From: JACCVL01 sp038232655
GTDB lineage: Bacteria > Actinomycetota > Actinomycetes > Propionibacteriales > Nocardioidaceae
Direction: 5' to 3'
DNA: 21,179 bases
Assembly (NCBI GenBank): GCA_038232655.1
Contig: JBBSNM010000046.1
Location: forward strand, 1 to 21,179
Shown in pieces: positions 9,346-20,894 of this stretch. Within the stretch, counting starts at the first letter, position 1. Each line of letters starts with the position of its first letter. Under the pieces are notes generated by a model. It worked only from the letters and a program-made list of their open reading frames with translations. It did not search any database and was not told the DNA's origin. The position numbers were made by a program, and so were the translations under genes.

Positions 9346-10724
9346 GCTCACCGGCACCGGGGCCGGCGGCCCGGTCGGTGTCGGCGCCGGGCGCCGCTGA
9401 CGTCGCCCACCCCAGCCGGCGGCCGGAGTGGACCGCGCTCGCGGTCGCCGCCAGTGCGCTGGTGCTGGCCTTCACCGGTGAGGAGTGGGGCGGCTGGTGG
9501 GGCGACGTGCACGCCTGGCTCGAGCCGCTGTCGGCCTTCCTCGAGCCGACGATCGGCCCGGGCCTGCCGCTGGCAGCCGCCGTCGCACTGCTGGTCACGA
9601 CCCAGGGCGCCGGCTGGGCCCGGCAGCTGTCCTGGCGCCGGCTGCTGCTGGCCAGCTGGCTGGCCGGGCTCGCCTGGTCGGTCGGGCTGGCGCTCATCCG
9701 CGGCTGGTCCGGCATCACCGAGCCGCTGACCAACGACCACGAGTACCTGGTCGACGTGCCCCGCGTCGACGACCTGACGACCCTGATCCCCAACTTCTTG
9801 GACCGAGTCGACATCCGCGGCGACGAGCAGTGGGTGACCCATGTGGCCGCGCACCCCCCGCTGACGTTCCTGAGCTTCCTGTGGCTCGAGCGCATCGGCC
9901 TCGGCGGACCGGTCTGGGGCGGCGTCATCATCACCGCGCTGGCCTCGACCGCGATCGTGGCCGTGCTGGTCACGCTGCGCATCCTCGGTGACGAGCACCG
10001 CTCGCGGGTGGTCGCTCCCTTCCTCGTGCTCACCCCGCTGGTCGCGTGGTCGGTGGTGTCGGCCGACGGGGTGTTCATGGCGGTGGCGGCCTGGGGGCTG
10101 GCGGTGCTCGCCGCCGCAGCGACGGCACCGACCTGGCCGCGCGCCGCCCTTCTCGGCGCGGTCGCCGGCGTCATCCTCGGCATCGGGATCAACCTGTCGT
10201 ACGGGCTGCTGCTGGCCGGGACGCTGGCACTGGCGGTGCTGGCGGCCGCCCGGACGTTCCGGCCGTTGCTGCCGGCCGTGCTCGGCGCACTGGTCGTGGT
10301 GAGCGTGTTCGCCGCGCTCGGCTTCTGGTGGTTGGAAGGCCAGGAACGGCTGGTCAACCGCTACTACATGGGCATCGCCCGCAACCGGCCCTACAGCTAC
10401 TGGGTCTGGGCCAACCTCGCCGTCGTGTGCTTCTGCCTCGGCCCTGCCGCGGTCGCCGCCATCGGACGCGCGGTGGCCCAGGTGCGGCAGCGCACCGTGC
10501 AGTGGTCGGCCGCCTGGTGGCTGGCGCTCGGCGGGGCGGCGGCGATCGTCGCCGCCGACCTGTCCGGGCTGTCGAAGTCGGAGGTCGAGCGCATCTGGCT
10601 GCCGTTCATGCTGTGGCTGGTGCCGCTGGTGGCCTGGCTCGACGGCCGTGACCGCCGCCGCTGGCTGGCCGCACAGGCGGGGTGGGCGCTGGTCATCAGC
10701 AGCGTGCTGCGCTTCACCTGGTAA
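9342..10724 (+). CDS. Polytopic membrane protein, GT-C-type glycosyltransferase-like (MtxT candidate)
   Basis: The protein has 460 residues and about ten hydrophobic segments. Its features fit GT-C enzymes, which take sugars from polyprenyl-phosphate donors on the outer face of the membrane. The first large outer loop carries an acidic NDHEYL (N131-E134) followed by THVAAHPPLTF (H171-P173). A late loop carries SKSEVERIWLPF (411-422), a motif seen in actinobacterial mannosyltransferase-like membrane proteins. The GTG start overlaps the SDR stop (GTGA); upstream in-frame codons belong to the SDR gene. Size and neighbourhood resemble M. tuberculosis Rv0541c (about 449 residues), reported as the methylthioxylose transferase MtxT. 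The transferase class is moderately supported. The MTX specificity is inferred from the locus only. Confidence 0.75.
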   Translation: MSSPAPGPAARSVSAPGAADVAHPSRRPEWTALAVAASALVLAFTGEEWGGWWGDVHAWLEPLSAFLEPTIGPGLPLAAAVALLVTTQGAGWARQLSWRRLLLASWLAGLAWSVGLALIRGWSGITEPLTNDHEYLVDVPRVDDLTTLIPNFLDRVDIRGDEQWVTHVAAHPPLTFLSFLWLERIGLGGPVWGGVIITALASTAIVAVLVTLRILGDEHRSRVVAPFLVLTPLVAWSVVSADGVFMAVAAWGLAVLAAAATAPTWPRAALLGAVAGVILGIGINLSYGLLLAGTLALAVLAAARTFRPLLPAVLGALVVVSVFAALGFWWLEGQERLVNRYYMGIARNRPYSYWVWANLAVVCFCLGPAAVAAIGRAVAQVRQRTVQWSAAWWLALGGAAAIVAADLSGLSKSEVERIWLPFMLWLVPLVAWLDGRDRRRWLAAQAGWALVISSVLRFTW

Positions 10725-10748
10725 CCGTACGCTCGCCCGGCGGGTGGC

Positions 10749-10943
10749 TCAGCGCTCGGACGGCGGCAGCTCGAGCGCCCCGCAGACAGCGCGCCACACC
10801 CGTCGGGGTGGCTCCCCCGCAGCGAGCGCCTCGTCCACGGTGTGCCCACCCAGATCGGCCAACACCTGCTGTTGCGACCAGACCCTCGCGTACCCGATGC
10901 CGAGCTGGTGCTCCATGCGCAACCAGAACTCGCTGTGCCTCAC
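10749..10943 (-). CDS. DUF3046 family protein
   Basis: This 64-residue protein begins VRHSEFWLRMEHQLG and contains VLADLGGHTVDEALAAGEPPRRVWRALCGALELP-like sequence (with V in place of L at one position). This is the DUF3046 pattern: an RxxEFW opening, LGGxT, and a PxxVWRAxC ending. The function is unknown. In mycobacteria the homologue (Rv2738c) sits next to recA; here it is about 6 kb away. The GTG at 10943 overlaps the stop of the MMPL remnant as GTGA. CATACT lies 6 bases upstream, so a leaderless start is possible and coupling to the remnant may be fortuitous. It is convergent with the GT-C-like gene, with 24 bases between stops. Confidence 0.85.
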   Translation of the reverse strand: MRHSEFWLRMEHQLGIGYARVWSQQQVLADLGGHTVDEALAAGEPPRRVWRAVCGALELPPSER

Positions 10944-11365
10944 CGCACCAGTATGCGGTCGTCCGCCGACACCCTGGACCGAGTGTCCTCGACCCACGGC
11001 TCATCAGTCTGCGGCTCGCCCCCCTCGCGCAGCCCGTGGCGCTGCCACCAGCGAGCCATCGGGGCGGGCGCCCACCAGTTGGCGGTGCCCATCAGCCGCA
11101 TCGCGGCGGGCACCAGCAGCGCCCGTACGACGGTGGCGTCGAGCAGGATCGCCACCAGCATGCCCACGCCGATCATCTTGATGAACACGATGCCCGACGT
11201 CGAGAAGGCGCCGATGACCACCGCCCGCAGCAACGCGGCGCTGGTGATGATGCCGCCGGTGCGCTGCCGCCCCGTGGCCACCGCCTCGGTGTTGTCGTGA
11301 GTCTGATCCCAGCGCTCACGGATGCGCGAGAGCAGGAAGACCTCGTTAGGCCCCGAGTTGTCGAT
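10940..11365 (-). pseudogene. C-terminal remnant of an MMPL/RND-type transporter
   Basis: About 142 codons match the end of MMPL-family lipid/drug exporters. EVFLLSRIRERWDQTHDNTEAV (given as EVFLLSRIRERW then DQTHDNTEAV), then a membrane segment (AALLRAVVIGAFSTSGIVF), MIGVGMLVAILLDATVVRA, and LLVPAAMRLMGTANWWAPAP are the last membrane segments and tail of such proteins, which normally run to 700 residues or more. Homology stops at about 11365, where the ABC permease gene ends. No start codon with a ribosome-binding site is visible, and the frame further upstream is only antisense to the permeases. The fragment has no stop or frameshift, so the deletion may be recent or the segment may still be translated by reinitiation. 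It cannot be a working transporter alone. Confidence 0.85.
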
Positions 11366-12159
11366 CAGCGCAGCAGCAAGGTGCCCAGCCGACGGGACGA
11401 GACGGCCAGGCCGACCGAGCCCAGGGCAACCAGGTAGGCCACCGCGACCAACAGCTCGGGTCCGAGCGCACCGGTCGTGAGCCCCCGGCAGAGCACCACG
11501 CCGTGGTACAGCGGGGTGAGCTGCACCAGCCACTGCACCCCGTCGGGGTACCGGCCGAGCGGAAAGAAGGTGGCAGAGAACAAGAACATCGGCAGCACCG
11601 CCAGCGTGATGAAGTCGAAGTCCTGCCAGCTGCGCATCCAGGTGGTCAGCGCCATGCCGGCGCCGGCGAAGGCATAGCCGATGACGACGGCGGCGGGCGG
11701 CCCCAACAGCGCCCACCACGAGCTGGTCAGCCCCAGCAGCGCCATGAAGGCGACGAACGCTGCGGCGTACACCGCGGCGCGCAGCAGCGACCAGACCAGC
11801 TCGCCGACGGCCACGTCCACCGGGCGCAGCGGGGTCGCGAGGACCGCGTCGTAGACCTTCTCGTACTTGAGCTTGAAGAAGACACCGAAGGTCGCGTCGA
11901 ACAGCGAGCCGTTCATCGCCGACGCGGCCAGCATCGCCGGCGCGACGAACTCCGTGTACGAGACACGGGTGCCGTCGGCGAGCACGAAGTCGCCCACCAG
12001 CTGCTGGATGCCGAGGCCGATCGACAGCAGGTACAGCAGCGGCTCGAGGAAGCCGGTGACGAAGACCACCCAGTCGCGCCGATAGACTAGGTAGTTGCGC
12101 CCGACCAGGTGCTGGGCGGCGAACCGGCCGAGCGGCGGCCGTAAGGTCGGTGTGCTCAT
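11365..12159 (-). CDS. ABC-2 type exporter permease, NodJ-like (second permease)
   Basis: This is a 264-residue integral membrane protein with about six hydrophobic segments. SYTEFVAPAMLAASAMNGSL, FFKLKYEKVYDAVLATPL and GELVWSLLRA match the NodJ/DrrB ABC-2 permease core, and MFLFSATFFPLGRYP is the typical late segment. With its partner permease and the ATPase it should form an exporter for a lipid-linked, glycolipid or drug-like substrate. The ATG is 3 bases after the stop of the first permease. The C terminus (SSRRLGTLLLR) looks complete, so the downstream MMPL truncation has not removed any of it. The substrate cannot be read from sequence. NodJ exports lipo-oligosaccharides and DrrB anthracyclines, which gives the range of options. 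Confidence 0.9.
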   Translation of the reverse strand: MSTPTLRPPLGRFAAQHLVGRNYLVYRRDWVVFVTGFLEPLLYLLSIGLGIQQLVGDFVLADGTRVSYTEFVAPAMLAASAMNGSLFDATFGVFFKLKYEKVYDAVLATPLRPVDVAVGELVWSLLRAAVYAAAFVAFMALLGLTSSWWALLGPPAAVVIGYAFAGAGMALTTWMRSWQDFDFITLAVLPMFLFSATFFPLGRYPDGVQWLVQLTPLYHGVVLCRGLTTGALGPELLVAVAYLVALGSVGLAVSSRRLGTLLLR

Positions 12160-12162
12160 CGC

Positions 12163-12981
12163 TCAGCCGCCCAGCCGGCGCGCCAGCGCCCGGTCGGCGA
12201 GCACGAATCCGACGCCACACCACAGCACCAGGTACGCCACGTGGCCGATGTCGGCCAGCAGGTCCGGCCGGCCCAGCGTGAGGCCGCGGACCAGCTCGAC
12301 GCCGTGGTACAGCGGCAGCGACTGGGCCAGCCACTGCACCGGGTCGGGCAGCTGGGACACCGGGAAGAACGCGCCCGAGAACAAGAACATCGGCACCACA
12401 CCCACCCGGTACACCAGCATGAAGCCGGTCTCGCGCTCGAGCCTGGCTGACAGCGCGAACAGCGGCGTCGCATGCGCCATGCCGACCAGCACACCGGCAG
12501 GGACGGCCAGCACCGCCCACGGCAGCACCACGACCCCGAACAGGGCCAGCACCAACCAGAAGACCGCCGCGGTCAGGGCCAGCCGGGCGGCGACGAAGCC
12601 GAGGTTGCCGACCAGCACGTCGCGGGTGCGCAGCGGGCTGGCGATCATCGCGAAGTACGTCTTGTCCCACTTGATCGCGCCCATCACCGGCCAGGTGGAG
12701 GCGCCCACCGCGTTCTGCATCACCGAGGTCGCCAGCAGCCCCGGCGCGATGAACTCGAGGTAGTCGACCCCACCGAGGGCCGCCCGGCCACCGCCCTCGT
12801 CGACGTAGGCGCCGAGCCCGACCCCCATCGCCAGCAGGTACAGGATCGGGAGCACGAAGTTCGTGATCGCGCTGCCGCGCCAGGTGCGGCGCCAGCGGAT
12901 CCGCCAGTGGTCGAGCTGGCGCCACACCAACCCGGTGGTGGCGGGGCGGCGCAGTCGGGCAGCGGGGACCGAGCCGCCCAT
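12163..12981 (-). CDS. ABC-2 type exporter permease, NodJ-like (first permease)
   Basis: This permease has 272 residues from the ATG at 12981. DYLEFIAPGLLATSVMQNAV, KTYFAMIASPLRTRDVLVGN and MFLFSGAFFPVSQLPDPVQW are the same ABC-2 landmarks as in the next gene, so the pair probably forms a heterodimer. The ATG overlaps the ATPase stop by one base (TGATG); a GTG one codon upstream would give a GTGA overlap instead and adds one residue. Neither has a clear Shine-Dalgarno sequence, so translation is coupled to the ATPase. Two paralogous permeases with one ATPase is a common actinobacterial arrangement. A basic N-terminal stretch (WRQLDHWRIRWRRTWRG) precedes the first membrane segment. Confidence 0.9.
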   Translation of the reverse strand: MGGSVPAARLRRPATTGLVWRQLDHWRIRWRRTWRGSAITNFVLPILYLLAMGVGLGAYVDEGGGRAALGGVDYLEFIAPGLLATSVMQNAVGASTWPVMGAIKWDKTYFAMIASPLRTRDVLVGNLGFVAARLALTAAVFWLVLALFGVVVLPWAVLAVPAGVLVGMAHATPLFALSARLERETGFMLVYRVGVVPMFLFSGAFFPVSQLPDPVQWLAQSLPLYHGVELVRGLTLGRPDLLADIGHVAYLVLWCGVGFVLADRALARRLGG

Positions 12982-13964
12982 CACTGCGCCAGCGACCGGC
13001 CGGTCAGCCGGAGGAAGACGTCCTCGAGCGTGCTGCGCCGAACCAGCGTGCTGCGCGGTGACAGCCCCAGGTCGTCGTGAACCGCCTGCGCGACCGCCTC
13101 CCCGTCGGCGGCGTAGACGAGCACCCGGTCCGGCAGCGCCTCCACCCGCTCACCCAGCCGCTGCAGGCGCCCGACCGCACCGTCGTGGTCGTCGACGTCG
13201 AAGCGCAGCTCGCACACCTCCCGGCTGGAGTGGGCGCCGATCAACTGCGCCGGAGAGCCTTCCGCTACGACGATCCCCTCGTCGATGATGACCAGGCGGT
13301 CGCACAGCTGCTCCGCCTCGTCCATGTAGTGCGTCGTCAGCAGCAGCGTCGTGCCCTGCTGTTTGAGCCGGAACAACCGGTCCCACAACAGGTGCCGCGC
13401 CTGCGGGTCCAGCCCGGTGGTGGGCTCGTCCAGCATCAGCAGCTCCGGCTCGTTGATCAGGGAGCGAGCGACGGTGAGCCGGCGCTTCAACCCGCCGGAC
13501 AGCTGCTCCACCCGAGCATCGGCCCGATCGCCGAGCTGGACGAACGCCAGCAACTCGTCGGCCCGCCGGGCCACCTCGGCGCGGGACAGGCCGAAGAACC
13601 GCCCGTACACCAGCAGGTTCTCGCGCACGGTGAGCTCGGAGTCGAGGGTGTCGTCCTGTGGGCAGACCCCCAGCCGCGATCTGATCGCCGGGCCGTCCTC
13701 GGCCGGGTCCATGCCCAGCACCCGTAACGACCCGCCACTGGCCGGCGACACCGCGGCGATCATGCGCATGGTCGAGGACTTGCCGGCGCCGTTGGGTCCG
13801 AGGAACCCGAAGGCCTCGCCTCGGCGCACTGTCACGTCGATGCCCCGTACGGCCTCCAGCGTGCCGTAGGTCTTGCGCAGGCCGCGGGCAGCCACCAGCG
13901 CGTCGGGGGGTGGCGGGGTGGGGAGAGGTCGGTCCGCGGTCTGCTCGACACGGCCGACACCCAT
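12981..13964 (-). CDS. ABC exporter ATP-binding protein, NodI/DrrA-like
   Basis: This is a 327-residue ATPase. Walker A GPNGAGKSS (56-64), Q-loop Gln103 (CPQDDTLD), signature LSGGLKRR (155-162), Walker B LLMLDEP (175-181) and H-loop His212 are all intact. The NodI-like phrases VRENLLVYGRFFG and LTTHYMDEAEQLCDRL place it with lipo-oligosaccharide/drug exporters. A C-terminal domain (~235-327), as in DrrA, ends with the TLEDVFLRLTGR motif typical of this branch. ATG at 13964 is supported by TAGGGT 6 bases upstream on the minus strand, a leaderless promoter. It is the first gene of the exporter operon and is divergent from the sigma factor gene. All catalytic residues being present argues that the exporter works even though the downstream MMPL gene is broken. 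Confidence 0.95.
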   Translation of the reverse strand: MGVGRVEQTADRPLPTPPPPDALVAARGLRKTYGTLEAVRGIDVTVRRGEAFGFLGPNGAGKSSTMRMIAAVSPASGGSLRVLGMDPAEDGPAIRSRLGVCPQDDTLDSELTVRENLLVYGRFFGLSRAEVARRADELLAFVQLGDRADARVEQLSGGLKRRLTVARSLINEPELLMLDEPTTGLDPQARHLLWDRLFRLKQQGTTLLLTTHYMDEAEQLCDRLVIIDEGIVVAEGSPAQLIGAHSSREVCELRFDVDDHDGAVGRLQRLGERVEALPDRVLVYAADGEAVAQAVHDDLGLSPRSTLVRRSTLEDVFLRLTGRSLAQ

Positions 13965-13970
13965 GGGTCC

Positions 13971-13976
13971 ACCCTA
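13971..13976 (-). promoter_or_regulatory. -10 element of a leaderless promoter for the exporter operon
   Basis: TAGGGT on the minus strand is followed by GGACCC and then the ATG at 13964. This is ideal spacing for transcription beginning at the A of ATG. No ribosome-binding site is present, in agreement. Confidence 0.65.
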
Positions 13977-14060
13977 AGTGCGCCGTCCACGCGTCTTCTG
14001 CTGCCTTCCCGACCCCGTCCCACTCCCCGGCGAGCCGGCGGTGCGTCGTGGGGCCGTCCA

Positions 14061-14087
14061 GGCAACCATTCGGCTGGTTGAGGCGTG
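14061..14087 (+). promoter_or_regulatory. ECF-type promoter upstream of the sigma factor gene (possible autoregulation)
   Basis: GGCAACC (14061-14067), 16 bases, then CGTG (14084-14087) resembles the AAC-containing -35 and CGT-type -10 of ECF sigma targets. Transcription would begin near 14094. The pattern is short, so the support is moderate. Confidence 0.45.
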
Positions 14088-14215
14088 AAGTAGAGGTGAC
14101 CGCAGTGGCATTGCTCGCTCCGGTGCCGACCGGTGTGACAGGATTCGTGCGCCCGCTCGACCCGTCCGGGGGCGGTTTCGACGACGAGCGGGCTGTCGAC
14201 ACGGCAGGGGCGGTC

Positions 14216-14734
14216 ATGGACGCGGCGCTGGGCGGTCGCGACCGGGCGAGCGCCGAGCCGATGACGGGCTTCGACGGGTTCGTCCGAGCCCGGCTGCCCG
14301 AGCTGCTGCGCTTCGGCCGGGTTCTCACCGGCAGCGAGGAGGCCGCCGCCGATCTGGTGCAGGACGCCCTCGAGCACACCATGCTGGCCTGGTCGCGGCT
14401 GGACGACCGCGACGACCCGGTCGCCTACGTCCGTCGGGTGATGGTTAACCGCAACATCAGCGTCTGGCGCCGGCTGCGGCGCGAGACGGTGACCGACGAG
14501 CCGCCCGACGTGGTGCACGTCGACAGCCACCGCGACCACGACCTGTGGCGGGCGCTGCAGACGCTGCCGGCGCGGCAGCGGGCGGTGCTGGCGTTGCGCT
14601 ACTACGAGGACCTGTCCGAGGCGGAGATCGCCCGCGTGCTGGGGTGTTCCACCGGCACCGTGAAGAGCCAGGCGTCGAAGGGCATGGCGAAGCTGCGTGC
14701 CCAGCTGTCCGACCGCAGGGGTCACGATGTCTGA
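14216..14734 (+). CDS. SigE-family ECF RNA polymerase sigma factor
   Basis: The protein has 172 residues from the ATG at 14216. Region 2 runs FDGFVRARLPELLRFGRVLTG then EAAADLVQDALEHTMLAW, with AYVRRVMVNRNISVWRR after it. Region 4 is LPARQRAVLALRYYEDLSEAEIARVLGCSTGTVKSQASKG (read as LPARQRAVLALRYYEDLSEA then EIARVLGCSTGTVKSQ), a standard helix-turn-helix. This is the actinobacterial SigE-family pattern, usually 160-180 residues. AGGGG lies 5 bases before this ATG. A GTG at 14105 with GAGG in front would add 37 residues and cannot be excluded. The stop overlaps the ATG of the membrane propeller gene by 8 bases, so the two are coupled. That neighbour is the likely regulator or sensor of this sigma factor. 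Confidence 0.92.
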   Translation: MDAALGGRDRASAEPMTGFDGFVRARLPELLRFGRVLTGSEEAAADLVQDALEHTMLAWSRLDDRDDPVAYVRRVMVNRNISVWRRLRRETVTDEPPDVVHVDSHRDHDLWRALQTLPARQRAVLALRYYEDLSEAEIARVLGCSTGTVKSQASKGMAKLRAQLSDRRGHDV

Positions 14735-16019
14735 CGACGACCTGGACGGCGACCGGCTGCGGGCGGCGTTCCGTCACGGCGGGGCGGTCGGCAAGGACCC
14801 CCGCGGTGTCGACGCCGACGACTTCCTGGCGCGGGTCCACAGGGGCGGCAAGCGCCGCCGCGCCCGCCGCACCGCCGGGGTCGTGACGGCCGCAGCCGCT
14901 GCCGTCGGCGCCATCGCGACCGGTGTCACCGTGGTCGCTGGCGACCTCGATCCGGCCGACCCGCCGGTGGCCCAGGGTGGTGCCACCGGCACACCGTCGA
15001 CCGGCAGATCGGCCACCCCGCCCACGGCGAAGTCGACCACGAGCCGGATAGCGCCGGAGGAGAGCACCGGGCCGCTCGCGGTCTACGACCTGCAGGTGCC
15101 CGACGACAGGTCGGTCTGGGCGCTGGCGTCGCCGGACTGCGGCCGCGCCACCTTGTGCCCCGTCATCGTGCACAGCACCGACGAGGGGAAGACGTGGCGC
15201 GCGCGATCGCCGGGAACCTCCGGCGGCGAGCCGGTCATCACCGACTTCCGCCACCTCGGCGTCGCCGACAATGGGACCGACCTTGTCGTCGCCGGCACCG
15301 GCGTGGCCACCAGCCACGACGCCGGCGAAAACTGGCAGCCGGTGGAGCTGGCCGGCGACCGCCCGGTTCGGGGCATCGCCACCGGCGCCGACGAGGCGGT
15401 GGTGGTCTTCGACGAAGCCGACGCCGATGCGCTGGCCACCTCCCCGGTTGACGTCGACGACTGGACGACGGCCGACGCGCCCTTCTCCGCCGGCGAGCGC
15501 GTCGGCGTGCCATTCGCCGGCGCTGACGTGGTGGGGGCCACGGTCACCGCCGACGACTCCCCCGACACCGTCGGGCTGGTGGCACGGTCGACGGGGTCGG
15601 ACTGGGTCCGCATCGAGGCTCCGTGCAGCAGCCGCGCACCGCGGGTGGCGACCGACGGCGCGACCCTGTGGTACCTGTGTTTCGGCGGCCCCAGCAGCAC
15701 CCTCGCCACCGCGGACGTCGCCGGCGGCCTGCAGGACCTGCGCTGGGCCACCCGCGAGCTACCCAGCGCCGACGACGCCGGGCTCGGCGCGTGGGGGGAC
15801 GGTACGGCCGTGGTGTCCACCGGCAAGCAGATGTTCCGCGTCGACCCCGACGGCGGGACCATCGACCTGAGCGTCGGCCCCCGTGGCGTCGACCTGGGTC
15901 GCGACGACTACACCGTCCGCGACACTGACAAGGGCTGGCTGGCCAGCTTCCGCGGACGGCTGCTGCGCACACCCGACGACGGCCGCAGCTGGTCGCGGGT
16001 GCCGGTGACCCTGCGCTGA
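14727..16019 (+). CDS. Single-pass membrane protein with BNR/Asp-box beta-propeller, probable sigma-factor partner
   Basis: This protein has 430 residues. A charged cytoplasmic N terminus (1-48) containing DADDFLARVHRGGKRRRARR is followed by one membrane segment (~50-71). A Thr/Ser/Pro-rich linker (~85-115) and an outer domain of about 310 residues come next. The outer domain carries Asp-box motifs HSTDEGKTW, TSHDAGENW and, near the C terminus, RTPDDGRSW, the S/T-x-D-x-G-x-x-W signature of sialidase-like beta-propellers. Several Cys residues in the outer part may form disulfides. Sialidase catalytic residues are not evident, so binding is more likely than hydrolysis. The ATG overlaps the sigma stop by 8 bases with AGGGG upstream. 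An anti-sigma or sensor role follows from topology and coupling; no ZAS anti-sigma motif is visible. Confidence 0.82.
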   Translation: MSDDDLDGDRLRAAFRHGGAVGKDPRGVDADDFLARVHRGGKRRRARRTAGVVTAAAAAVGAIATGVTVVAGDLDPADPPVAQGGATGTPSTGRSATPPTAKSTTSRIAPEESTGPLAVYDLQVPDDRSVWALASPDCGRATLCPVIVHSTDEGKTWRARSPGTSGGEPVITDFRHLGVADNGTDLVVAGTGVATSHDAGENWQPVELAGDRPVRGIATGADEAVVVFDEADADALATSPVDVDDWTTADAPFSAGERVGVPFAGADVVGATVTADDSPDTVGLVARSTGSDWVRIEAPCSSRAPRVATDGATLWYLCFGGPSSTLATADVAGGLQDLRWATRELPSADDAGLGAWGDGTAVVSTGKQMFRVDPDGGTIDLSVGPRGVDLGRDDYTVRDTDKGWLASFRGRLLRTPDDGRSWSRVPVTLR

Positions 16020-16054
16020 GCAGGTCCACCGTCGCCGTCGGGCGAGTGTCGGCG

Positions 16055-16077
16055 CTGTCGGTGCCGTCGGTGAGAAT
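16055..16077 (+). promoter_or_regulatory. RecA-NDp-like (PafBC-type) promoter of lhr
   Basis: CTGTCGGTG (16055-16063), 8 bases, GAGAAT (16072-16077), then 6 bases to the GTG at 16084. The upstream 9-mer is identical to that of the recA promoter in this window and the spacing is the same. GAGAAT differs from TAnnnT at the first base. The position predicts a leaderless, damage-inducible lhr transcript. Confidence 0.7.
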
Positions 16078-16083
16078 CGTCTC

Positions 16084-20709
<4,626 letters not shown>

Positions 20710-20788
20710 CCGATCCCGGTCCGCCGACGACCCGTCAGCACCCGCTGTGAGCAGTACGTTTAGGCCTTTGAACGCGCAGCGGACCGGT

Positions 20789-20804
20789 GTTCAGGGATCT
20801 GAAC
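20789..20804. promoter_or_regulatory. Operator-like inverted repeat upstream of the surface protein gene
   Basis: GTTCAG-GGAT-CTGAAC is a perfect 6-bp inverted repeat with a 4-base centre. It lies inside two imperfect direct copies, GAACGCGCAGCGGACCGGTG near 20770 and GAACGGCAAACGGTCACCGG from 20801. TATGGT at 20838-20843 could be the -10. No regulator can be named. Confidence 0.35.
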
Positions 20805-20894
20805 GGCAAACGGTCACCGGTGCGACTGACGCGTGCTTATGGTCGCCTCAGGCGCTCAACTGGGGGTGCCGCTCACCAGTGAAGGGTTCCGCCC

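Noticed and set aside
11380..12925. Long minus-strand frame joined to the MMPL remnant
   Set aside because: Upstream of about 11365 it is an off-frame reading through the two permease genes; MMPL similarity stops at the permease end.
14105..14215. Longer sigma factor from the GTG at 14105
   Set aside because: Possible (GAGG upstream), but the extra 37 residues have weaker codon bias and make the protein longer than the family; kept only as an alternative.
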